From Corinectria fuckeliana (lineage: Eukaryota > Ascomycota > Sordariomycetes > Hypocreales > Nectriaceae), in contig WPDH01000050.1 of NCBI GenBank assembly GCA_019137255.1, forward strand, positions 62,001 to 126,000: a stretch of 64,000 nucleotides of DNA, read 5' to 3'. The notes under the pieces were generated by a model. The model was not told where the DNA came from. It did no database searches and saw only the letters and a program-made list of their open reading frames with translations. Every line of letters begins with the position of its first letter. The first letter of the stretch is position 1. Positions 21,720 to 31,853 of this stretch are shown here, one piece after another. A program made the position numbers and the translations under genes.

Positions 21720-22403
21720 CTAAGCCGTCAGCAGCTGCTCGTAGAAGCCACCAAATCCACGCGTCTTATCGTGGAGATGGATCTCAAGAATCCAATGTCT
21801 TTTGTTCCCGTCCTTTCCCACCGAATCCATCGAGTTATTGTTTCCTTCTGCAATGTACAATGTGATCTTATCGCGAGGAATACGCTCGTGGGGAAACGAT
21901 CCCACAATATGACCCGCAATGGGCGCCCCAAAGTCGAACCCCTCTTTCTCAGCAGCCTGCCTAGAAATCTCGTAAAGCTGCTCTCCGGTCATGGCTGGAT
22001 TCTCCGAGTATTGCGCCTTGACCTTGATCCAGATGGGTTCGAGAGCGTCGCGCAGCTTCATCTTGTGCGGGTCGTTTCCAAGAACGTATGTGCGTCCAAA
22101 GTCGGCTTCCCACTCCTCAAAAACCGGGCCGAGGTCGACAACGAGAATGTCGTCATCTTGGATGATTCGATCGGGGGGGTTTTCCTCAAATGGTTCTAGA
22201 GTATTCGGCCCGCTCCGAACTACACGTTTGTGCCAATGTGTCTTAACTCCGTGGCGTTCGACTCCTAGAGCATGGATCTTGTCGTTTAATTCCTTCTCGC
22301 CAATTCCAGGACGAATGAGATCTCGTTCAATTTCATGAAACAAGTCGATGGCTTTCTTTTGGGCATCCAAGAGAGATGCAGCGCGTTCGCTTTCAGCAGA
22401 CAT
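21720..22403 (-). CDS. M24-family metallopeptidase-like protein (Xaa-Pro dipeptidase/creatinase fold)
   Basis: Single exon, 227 residues, with the pita-bread fold of M24 peptidases. All five dinuclear metal ligands can be placed: D90 (LVVDLGP), D101 (ADFGRTY), H165 (AGHIVGSFPHE), E207 (ILEIHL) and E222 (GFYEQLL). The protein has only the catalytic half and lacks the N-terminal domain of full prolidases, as seen in small fungal M24 proteins. Substrate is unknown; Xaa-Pro dipeptides or a related amidohydrolase substrate are plausible. Convergent with the HET gene and followed upstream by about 600 bp without a gene before the LINE. Confidence 0.88.
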   Translation of the reverse strand: MSAESERAASLLDAQKKAIDLFHEIERDLIRPGIGEKELNDKIHALGVERHGVKTHWHKRVVRSGPNTLEPFEENPPDRIIQDDDILVVDLGPVFEEWEADFGRTYVLGNDPHKMKLRDALEPIWIKVKAQYSENPAMTGEQLYEISRQAAEKEGFDFGAPIAGHIVGSFPHERIPRDKITLYIAEGNNNSMDSVGKDGNKRHWILEIHLHDKTRGFGGFYEQLLTA

Positions 22404-22997
22404 CTCGTAGGTTGATAGATGGGTCTGTCGGATTTGAAATGAATGGAGTAAGAGTGGATGATGCTAAGTTGATTGACCTCTCCAAAAATTCAGCGATGAC
22501 TGATTTATAGCCATCTGCTCGGCTGACGTAACCGATAGAGCGTTGGGGAAATTCTATTCTTAGACTTACCTATAGATAAGGCACTGTATCTATTCTGTGC
22601 TGGCTGATGATTCGAAGACCCAATAACTTTACCAGAGAAAAATATCTGGAATGGTGTCTCACGCATGCCTCGTCTACTGAAAAGAGGGTTGCCTGCGCTG
22701 GCGATAAGGCAGATAATACTGCCCGTGCTGATGCTGCTGACGACTGTAAGGGCTCATCGTACCGCTTGGGACATGCCTTGAAGCCATTGAGTCCCCGATC
22801 GTATGACACTTCTGGATGTAGGCTGTGCTCTCCGTGGTGCTGCCTCGAATACTTCGAATGTACTCAGCTCTCGCCTCGTGCTTGTTATAGGTTGATCGCC
22901 TCTCTCTTTGCGCTGGCTCGTGGCCGCTCTAGGCTCTAGTATTGGCTGCGGCTGGCATATGTCTCGATTCAGGTGCCAGTGGGGATGAAAATATTCT
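22404..22997. other. Intergenic before the LINE, no gene recognised
   Basis: Normal composition. It contains the promoter side of the M24 gene. An open frame at 22607-22939 has no recognisable domain. Confidence 0.5.
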
Positions 22998-23010
22998 AGT
23001 ACAAGGGCTT
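22998..23010 (+). repeat. Target-site duplication, left copy
   Basis: AGTACAAGGGCTT is repeated exactly at 28215-28227, bracketing the AT-rich block. Confidence 0.8.
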
Positions 23011-23329
23011 CTCGAAGAACCCTCGGACCGGGACCGACGAGATGGACCTACAAAACGACTAATGTCGCTATAACTTATCTAATAGAACGTTTGAAAAATA
23101 TAAGCAACCCTCTAATCCCTCCTAGGGGGGGAGACTTAAGCTGATATCCTCGCGATCTAGGAGCCCTACCTCTACGCTACTAGCGCCCCCGCCCTAAAGA
23201 TAAGCAGTTATACTATTATCTAGGCCTTAAATAGCCCCTAAAGGGCAGTTCTTTATATCTGTAGTAACTTAAGAATATTAGACTATACTGCGGAGCTGGA
23301 CTAGTACTAGGCTAATATCAACTTAGAAG

Positions 23330-23530
23330 ACAGCTAGGTGATCTCTATCTTCTTAGTTTACTCTCCCTCCCCTCTAGATAAATAAACCACCTGTTAGGAA
23401 ACCCCTCTTCTTAACCTTAAAATAATCTCTCTTTAGTACCTAGTAGTGCTCACTAGGGACTTTAATCTATACTACTAAGTATAAGAATCCCTTTAGAATC
23501 CTTATGTAGGAGCCACTTAACTTATAAAAC
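23330..23530 (+). pseudogene. LINE endonuclease domain relic
   Basis: A reading through stops gives VYSPSPLDK, then VVLTRDFNLYY at about 23440-23475, corresponding to the conserved GDFN-x-H core of the LINE AP-like endonuclease (R where G is expected, Y where H is expected, both C:G-to-T:A type changes). Confidence 0.78.
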
Positions 23531-24799
23531 TCGTAAAATCTTAGGACCTCTCTCTTCTTAACCCCCCTAGTATAATCTTATAGCGAGAGGGAAATAACAC
23601 TAAATTAGCTATTAACCTAACTTAGTCCTTAAGAGAGGCTTATATCTACTATATAGGCATCTCTTTTTTCTAAGGCTTAGACTATCTTCTTTTTAGCTAC
23701 TAAATTCTCGCCTTAGAAGCCTGCCTTTATATTACCTTAAGGCTAAACTAGAAACTACTTAACACTTTATAAGCTTTAGCTAGGCTTATACGCCTTTTAT
23801 AGCTAATAAACCTTATAATAAAGGAAGAGCTAGATTCTTATACTAATATACTAGTCTAAGGCCTAAAAGAGGTTAAATTAAATAGCACCCCTCTTATAAA
23901 AGGAGAAACTCTAAAGAATATCTAGTAGAATAAACCCGTCTAAAAAGCAGTTCTTTAAGAATAGTAGGCCTACTATACCTAGTGCTAATATTAGAATAAA
24001 GTTATCTTAATTATACTTTAAGAAGCCTTATATTTAAAATAAAAAGCTATCTACTATATATAAGTATTTACCTAGTGATACACTCTTTATAAAATAATTA
24101 CTAAGAAAGGTAGAGTATAACATATAGTGAAATAAGCTTAAGCTAAGAGCTAGAAGACTCTAGGCCTAAGTGTAATACTACCTCTTAAGCTCCTAGATAG
24201 TTTCTTTACTTTAACTATTAAAGGAAAAGCTATAGCCCTCTTAAGAAAATTTTTCCTGCTACTTCTCCCTCTTACTAAAAATACTAATATTATCCTAGAC
24301 TAACCCCCTCTTAAGATAAGATAGGAAGTATACTACCTACTTATTTAGGAGATTATTAAAGATACTTAAAACTAGAAGGCTATAAGGCTAAATAAAATCC
24401 TAAATAGCCTTCTTAGCCTAAAAGGAAAGAGTCTTACAAAAAAGATAGCTCTCCTAGTAGAGGCTAGTTTTTGCCTTAAATACTTCCTAAGGGTGTTTTA
24501 AACCTCTAATATAATAGTTATCCCTAAGGTAGAAAAACCCTCTACTAAAGTAAAGTAGTATTATAGTAACTTATAGTCTTACTTTTAACACTAGAGAAGA
24601 TATTAGAGAAACTTATTATAAACCACCTCTAATATATAGCTAAGCTGAAATTATTACTCTTAGACGCTTAGTATAGTAATAAGCTAAACTGCTTAGTTAA
24701 CTTAGTAATTTTCACTCTTACTAATTAAATCCTAATAATATAAGGCTTAGACAGGGTCTACTTAATACTCTGCCTAGATATTACTAGCACTTTTAATAT

Positions 24800-25300
24800 A
24801 GTCTCTTATAAGAAACTTATTTAGATGCTCTAAAGTAAAGGTTTCCTCTTTTAGATCCTAAACTAGCTTATAACCTTCCTAAGTGATTAAAAAACCTAAC
24901 TATCTATTAATAGTATTAAGTAAGCTCTAATTAGACCTTAGATAGAAGTCTCTTAAGGCTTACCTCTCTTACTAATCCTTTTTATCTTTTATATAGCTAG
25001 CCTATATAAGGCCTTAGAAAAGATTAAAAGTACTAACACTATTATATTTATAGATAATATATACCTGCTTATATTTAGTAGCTTTATTATAATAACTTAT
25101 ACCTAACTTTAGGCTGCTTATAATATCTGCCTTAAATAGTTAAAATCTTATAGCCTTTTTTTAACCTAGTAAAATATAAGCTAGTCTGTTTTAATATAAG
25201 ATATAGTCTTATTAGAAGCAGTCTTAATATTAGCATAAGAACTATTTACTCTTAAAGTAATATTTAGGTTCTTAGTATGATTTTCTACTAGAAGCTTATA
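24800..25300 (+). pseudogene. LINE reverse transcriptase relic
   Basis: From 24957 the frame gives GLPLLLILFIFYIASLYKAL, the P-Q-G-S-P-L-S-P-x-L-F region with Q/S/P replaced, then NTIIFIDNIYLLIF. The catalytic F-x-D-D box is FIDN at 25047-25058, so the second aspartate has become asparagine exactly as in the gypsy element. Confidence 0.85.
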
Positions 25301-26039
25301 TAGAAGAAGCATAAGAAGGCTATTAAGAAGAATATAAAAACCTAATATTTTTCTTTAGATAAGCTTATCTTATTTATAGCTAGATCTTAACTTACTTACA
25401 CTTAGGTTATTTACCTAATAGTTATCTATATAGCTATAAGACACAAGTTAGTTATTTAGTATATCTTAACTAAAGAGGATAATAAACCTAAGAGCTTAGC
25501 CTAATCTCTAGTCACTCTTAAGAGAACCTGCCTCTAAAGAGTTATAAAAGCATATAAATTAACCCTAGCTTAATACTTATATAGTAAAGCTTATATTACT
25601 CTTATTAACCTATAGTTAAATATAAAAACCGCCTAGTTCTATAAGAACCTAAAACTCTCTAGTTTAAGTAAGGCACTTAGAGAGGCCTTAGTAGGTATCT
25701 AATATTACCTCTAAATAAGATTAATATACCCCTCTTATAAGCTAAAAGCCTTAAACACCCTAGAAAAACACTAAGTAGTCTTAAAAGATTATATAAATAA
25801 TTTAGACTTTATACTATACTTAAAATAGACAGACAGGTAGCACTATAAGGCTAATACAGCTAATACTATAAGAATAAGATAATACCTACCTGTAGAATAT
25901 AAACCTAAGCAGAAAATTCTAAAGATATATAAAACCCTTAAGAAAGCTAAATCTTTAATATTAATCTAAGCCTAAACAAGCTATATTAGCTTTTAAGCTT
26001 ACCTCTTATAATACTATATCTTTAGTTTAATCTTAGCTT

Positions 26040-26110
26040 ATTACCCTTACAGCTATAAGAATAAAACCCTACACTACCTAGTTGCTTTCTACTAAGACCT
26101 TACTACTAAA
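26040..26110 (+). pseudogene. LINE C-terminal Cys/His region relic
   Basis: A reading YPYSYKNKTLHYLVAFY matches the C-x-C-G-x-x-x-E-T-x-x-H-x-x-x-x-C pattern found at the end of LINE ORF2, with cysteines and histidine mostly turned to tyrosine. Confidence 0.65.
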
Positions 26111-27698
26111 CACTAAGAACTCTATTAATCTATAGGTATTATCTTAAACTTTAAACAAATTACTACTAAACTAAAGCCAGCTTAAGCCCTAGCAAAGTAG
26201 CTTCTCTACTTAGGCAGACTTAAATAATTTAACTATACTACTTACCTTTATTAGAAGTAGAAGAATAATAAGTTTAACTTAACCCCCCCTTAGGCACTAT
26301 CTAGAGGGGGATAGTTAACCTTACTAAGTTAATTATTAAACTAACTTAAACTAACTTATATACTTTTATACTCTTATATATTTATACTTATATAGTAAAA
26401 GAATAAGTTCTAAGCTTAAACTAAAGTTAGAGAGCTAATACTTTTTTACTTAAGCGAGCTAATATTATACTATAAATTATTAACTAGTAACTAATATAAT
26501 AATAAAAATAAAAGCAGAAAAAGAACCCCCCTCTAAAAATCACTAAACCACCTAGTATATAACTAGCCTAAGACTATTTCTCTCTTAATATAACTAAGTA
26601 ATAAGAAAAGAAGAGAAAGTAGGCCTACCTTAAAGTGGCCTAACCTTAAGAGTAATTCTAGTCTTATCACCTAAATTCCTTAAAACCTTATAGTACTAAA
26701 AGCTATTAGTATAAACTAATACTAGAGTGAGACTAACTAGATATATAATATAGTAATACTTATAGAGAAATTAATATATAACCTTTTAGCCCTTCTAAAC
26801 TTTACTAAATAATTTGTTAATACTATCCTTTAGGATATTAATCTTATTAGCTAGATACTAGACTATAGCTAAGTTAGTAGGGTTATAACCCCTCTTAATA
26901 CCCCTACTGCTAGTAGGAGTACTAGGCAGGGTTATAACTATCTTACTCTTAAGTTAAAGATAAAAGTCCTCTCTAGTAAAGAGGAGACTAAAAGGCCTAG
27001 TAAGAATAGTCCTAACTAAACTTATAGTAACCTTATAATAAGCTTAAGTCTTAGCTTTAGTGCTAAACTTATAAGCCTACTAAGCATATTAAATTAAACT
27101 AATAAACTTATTCTGCTTATTATAGTAAGCCTAAGAAAAAAGGTTAGCTTAACCTTAGTTAAAAGCTATCTTAAACTTACCTGCTTCTTCTTCTTACTCT
27201 TCTTAGGTATAATACTAAGAGTAATAACTAAAGTATAACATATAAGAATAATACTAGCTAAGATAGCTAGCTAGTTAAAGTTTATAAGCTATATAAGTTA
27301 GTACTAATACTAACCTAAAAACCCCTAGATAAATACTTACCTATTTATATACTCTCTTAGAATGCTAGTACTAAAGGCATTTTATTAAGATTAAACCTAA
27401 AAAAAAAGGATAAGCTTATAGTAATACTAACCTAATACCTTCTTAAGAACTTACTAGCTACTAGGCTATAAATATAGTTAAAATACCCTAATACTAAATA
27501 AGATAAATACTTTTTATATAGTACTATACTAAGTAATATTAGTATAATATTAAACTAAGACTAAGTAAAACCTAAAAGAACTTAAAAGATACTTACATCT
27601 TAGTGTATAATTCTACCTAATATAGTAAGTAGTTATATTTAGTAGGTAATAAGACTGCCTTAAAAGCAGATAAAGTCTTAAATATTATAAAATAAATT

Positions 27699-27718
27699 AA
27701 AAAAAAAAAAAAAAAAAA
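27699..27718 (+). repeat. A20 homopolymer
   Basis: Twenty consecutive A inside the LINE block, 500 bp before its (TAA)n tail. It could be the 3' tail of a nested element. Confidence 0.8.
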
Positions 27719-27862
27719 CTTAAAGTGATATTAGCCTAATACTAAAAAGATAAAAAAATAGTATAATACTTACCTAAGTGGGTATAAAAGCCTAGGTTAC
27801 TAATAATAATAAAAAAAGAAAAGAGAAAAAAAACAGCTATAAGGTAAGAGACTATAAGTAAG

Positions 27863-27881
27863 GTATATATATATATATATA
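27863..27881. repeat. (TA)n microsatellite
   Basis: About nine uninterrupted TA units in the AT-rich tract. Confidence 0.85.
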
Positions 27882-28190
27882 GACCACTTTAGGCTTTTAC
27901 CTTATAAAATTTCTACTCTAAACTTTTACTATATAAACACTTTTCTCCTGCCTAAGACTAAGTCTCTCTCTTTCTAAGATCGCTTTAGGCTTAAGACTCT
28001 AGCGGGAGAGCACTAAGTAGGTTAGTTAAGAGACTGATCTTAGTTTTTAGAGATATAACAACAAGTAAAGAAGAGGGGTTTTATCCGGCTAAAGTAGCCC
28101 TAGCCTCGCCCCAGCGTCATCTCAGCTACTCATATAGTTCCACTTATTAACAGAAGGGGGTCTAAGTAACCTAAATTTGGTTAAAATAGT

Positions 28191-28214
28191 GTAATAATAA
28201 TAATAATAATAAAA
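28191..28214 (+). repeat. (TAA)n tail of the LINE
   Basis: About seven TAA units then AAA, immediately before the right target-site duplication; I-type LINEs end in such tails. Confidence 0.8.
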
Positions 28215-28227
28215 AGTACAAGGGCTT
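28215..28227 (+). repeat. Target-site duplication, right copy
   Basis: Exact copy of AGTACAAGGGCTT found at 22998-23010. Confidence 0.8.
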
Positions 28228-29438
28228 GCTTCCCTTTATCGAGCTTGTTAAAGGTACGAGCACAGGGTAGTGCGTATAAGGATGTGAAGGTCTGGCTACA
28301 GGGAGCCCTGAGTGGGGAAGGCAGGTGCCTTTATTCTTACACCCTGCGTAAGGCCTGGTTTGAAACCCAGCCTTGTATAACTTTGAGCAGTACTCTAGAA
28401 ATATCTAGCAGCACTCGTACCTGCTGAGAGACCCGTATATGACTTAGTCCATTAATTGGTTAATAATGGCAGGTTCAATAGCTTGCCAAGCATTGGAGAG
28501 ATCTAAGGTAGATGTCTTAATGTGGGAATTAATTAATTAATTAACACCTCCAGCCCGGTCTCGCTCACCTAACAGAAAGGCCGGCTGGCAATGCTGCAAT
28601 ACTTCCTTCTTAACATGCTAGAGGCAAAGTAGCGCCTTGGATGATTGAAACCAGGTTACGGCGACATTCATCGCTGCTAAACATCGGTCCGTTAAGATGA
28701 CACAAGGAAGGTCGTGCTAATAGAGAGACTTAGGATGGTGTAAGGACATCTTCAGCGAGCATGGAAAACGACGAGTTTGATGAATTTGATATCTATATTA
28801 CGGTGTAGGAATGGCTGGACAACTTCGAAATGGGGCCCTCAGATATAACTAACCCGCCGTTCTCGGGATTTTTTGATCGCGCTTTGCTTCGAAGATGGAA
28901 GAAAAGATTGACCCTTTGCCAGTGGTGCATTCACATAGGGTATCAATGGTCAACAGTTAAGTTAGTGTCAACTGCCGATATTTATATCTACACGTATCGA
29001 GCAGTCGGCCCTCTTTCATTCTGTTCATCCTGTTCGATCGGTCTTGATCGTCCGTTTAGTGAGACGATTACAGACTGAGACTCGGTATGCAACAGCTTGC
29101 GGGCTCATGTGTCCTGCACTTTTTTCTTTTGCTTTTTTATGTACAATGCTCGAGCTAGTCGGTACAACACACTAGCCAAGGGATCCCTTCTCAACAAGGC
29201 GGGTGATGCGAATTCGTTGGATGCTGCCTGCATCGCCATGCTGTATCTCTCAATTTTCTGCCAAAAGGTCAAGTAGCCTGGCAATAATATCGTCGTGCCG
29301 AACCGCGGCTTGCAACGCTGCTGGTAGCTGCTCGATTACCTGCTCCTTTTTCTGCTCGGGCAACTTTCGAAGTATCGTATCAATTCCTTCCGTAATGAGG
29401 TCGTCTGATACACACAGAATGTCCAAAACGCATACACC
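28228..29438. other. Intergenic, no gene recognised
   Basis: Normal composition after the LINE. It contains an (AATT)n-like run at about 28527-28544. No reading frame here shows a domain. Confidence 0.5.
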
Positions 29439-29908
29439 CTAGGCCGCAAGCTGTGTGAGCATAAAGAGCTAATATGTAGTATTATAAGCGGGGGATGTTG
29501 GGGACTCACACAGCAGCTTTTTCCACCGCAAGTCTTCTTGCACTGTTCACATTTGGCCTGCGATGACAAGGCAAGTTAGCAAAATGGGTAAAAGATTGGC
29601 TTACATGCGGACAGAGAGGTGAAGCTTACAGGAGAACCACCATGACCAATGCCGCATTCAAGGCCCGTACACTAAGTTCCACCGATGCATTGCTCGCCCT
29701 CTGGAAGACAAGGCACGCACTGGTGGTTGAGACACCCTCCATTGTTAGGAGAAGGACAGGGCCCGTCCCCTCTCTCATGGCCACTAGAGCAATGGAGGTT
29801 GTAATCGCATCGAGGACACTGTTGACGTTCTGACAATCTCGCGTCAGCTATAGCGCTCGCGCTCGCCAAGCCGACCACGAGAGTGAGAGAAATAGGCAAA
29901 GGTTGCAC
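29439..29908 (-). pseudogene. Cysteine-rich small secreted protein with one nonsense codon
   Basis: The minus strand starts at 29908 with a clear signal peptide (MQPLPISLTLVVGLASASA). A cysteine-rich mature part follows: CPRC, LHC, GPC, GGC, HQC, CVPC, EQC. At codon 79 (29674-29672) a TAG interrupts the frame, but the frame then continues CTGLECG. Two good introns (29629-29558 and 29509-29451) join AKCEQCKKTCGGKSCC and a short last exon ending at 29439. Without the TAG the protein would be about 112 residues with some 18 cysteines. The TAG sits where CAG would be expected. The truncated 78-residue product may still be made and secreted. Effector-like or antimicrobial function is only a guess; no family was recognised. 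Confidence 0.65.
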
Positions 29909-31853
29909 GTCAGCAATCCTTTGAAATGTATGATACGGCGTAAATAAATGATACGGTGTGCGGAATTAGCGATTTTCTTTGCTAGAATGAAATATTTCTT
30001 GTCATTGCTCGCGGGGTCTGATGACTTTAATGCTTTTCGGCCCTTCGGGTGAGACACGCCTGTACACGTAAACACAAATGTCCGAATTTTCGTAGACAAC
30101 TTCGCTCTTCTTGTCTGATATCGGAATGCCCCCAAAGCATGCCAACTGGTCCACCTCAGACAGACCCTCGCAGCGATGGCTGGATCTTATGTATTCTGTA
30201 GAATTCCCTTCTGTGTCTCAGATGGAGTTGCCTCGGACAGACCAAGCGAGGCCTGAAAGGATCAATCACGAAGCGAGAAATAGATCTACATAGCAGTGAT
30301 CATCTTCTCCTAGAATGTCTGAGAATCACCATAATTCCAGGCTTCTATGCTATTTTCCCATGGCTAGCAGCTGGTAACCGGTGCGATCGAAGTGTAAAGA
30401 GAATAATCCCAGTGATGAGCATTGCAAGCCACATGCCCGTCGAGGGTTTAACATGAATAAAACATCAAGTCCAAGTAGGCTGAACTGGGATACGCTTGAT
30501 GCCAGCTGGCGGGAATGCTAATTGGTGCGTTATTATTCTCGTTGTAGTTGTCGGTATGAGAAGCGTCTCACTAATAATGTGCTTGAAGGATGAAATCCCG
30601 CTGTACGTTAATGCAATGGTAGAATTAGAAAGAGCGACTAGGAAGAAGACGCAAATAAAGCCGAGCGCCCACGGACATAATTGACAGCGTAATTTTTTGG
30701 AGACCGCAATACAAAGACGTAAGAAAGCATTTCCCATAAATAGCCTGTCATATAAGGATGACCTGATGTTGGTTCATGGAGCTTGCCAGGCTGGAGGATG
30801 GAGTCAGAGCTCGGAGCTCTTCACGATAGCGACGCTAGCCTGCAGATATCTAGGCAAGCAGCTTGAGGATTGTTCAAATGGCTAGGACTGCTGTATGGAG
30901 ACCACTCAGTGATTACGGGCAAAGGTCATGGTGGGCATGGTGCTGTACTTCCGTTCATCTGCTAGATGCCAGACGATATCACACGCGGAGTTATGATGCA
31001 GCATGTCTGACATCTCTCGTCCCACATAATGAACCAGACGCGATGTTAGAGCTGCAAACTTCCAAGGAATCCTGCTCGTTGTTTACATACTAATCAATGC
31101 GTGTGTTATCCTTCATCAACAATGAAGATGAGACAGCAAAATGGGTGAATGCCTTGTGCGTGGAGTATACATGAGAAGATGCTTATGAAATACTGTTAAC
31201 TACACTCCTGCTCGATAATCTTGACCTAACCGCGTGAGTCTACCGATCTGGTTGACGAGCCTATGTGCCCTTTAGGCTTTAGAGCTAGCCGCCGTTCTGG
31301 CTAGACGACAGGAGGACAACTTTCATCCAGAACAAGCGTGTATATTTTCACTTTCACCGAAAGCAAGAGCGCCCATAGGGATGTAGATAGGGTAGAGATC
31401 CCAACAGGCAGAGCAGCGTATGGCAATTTGTCAGCAACGGATTGATACCCAGCTCCAGTCGACGCTTGTGGAAGACCCAAGCTCACCGCGCCAACATAAT
31501 GCTCTTTCCACCCAGCAAACCCGCCTTCTTCGCTCCTTTACCTGCATCCTGGTGTCGTTGCCGCCGCGCAAGCCACAAATGATGTGGTGTTGATATGCTG
31601 TTGGCTGATGGAGCACCATAATGATGCGCTTTCTGGGTGATAAGGCGGGCGAGAAATGGATAGTCCTCCATCCACATAAAGCTGCGATGCCGGGGTGCTC
31701 GGTATTATCAATTGTATTGCTTATCTTAGGCAAAAGACTATGATCTCAGCCGGAAAGCTGACTTGCCTGGAACATTCGCAATTCCCGGTTCACGTCTGCT
31801 AGGAACTCGCGGCTGTTTAAAGGGGTAATGTAACTCTCCCGATCATCTTGAAG
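29909..31853. other. Intergenic, no gene recognised
   Basis: Nearly 2 kb with normal composition and no supported gene. Minus-strand frames at 31301-31486 and 31431-31733 are open but in different phases and show no domain; they may be decayed downstream sequence of the HNH relic. Confidence 0.45.

Larger units (their letters stand above)
23011..28214 (+). mobile_element. Non-LTR retrotransposon (LINE), RIP-degraded
   Basis: A 5.2-kb block on the plus strand ends in a (TAA)n tail and is flanked by a perfect 13-bp target duplication, the expected outcome of target-primed reverse transcription. It contains an AP-endonuclease domain (about 23330-23530), a reverse transcriptase (about 24800-25300) and a C-terminal cysteine-histidine region (about 26040-26110). 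Composition is strongly RIP-like except for about 100 bp at each end. It resembles Tad/I-type fungal LINEs in order of domains; the clade is not certain. The first 300 bp leave no room for an upstream ORF1. The region 26330-28070 is unassigned. Confidence 0.85.

Noticed and set aside
22607..22939. 110-codon plus-strand frame before the LINE
   Set aside because: No domain, cysteine and serine content looks random, and no splice partners were found.
28360..28380. GGTTTGAAACCC as a B-box of a SINE
   Set aside because: It is a short palindrome; no A-box at the right distance and no repeat or tail around it.
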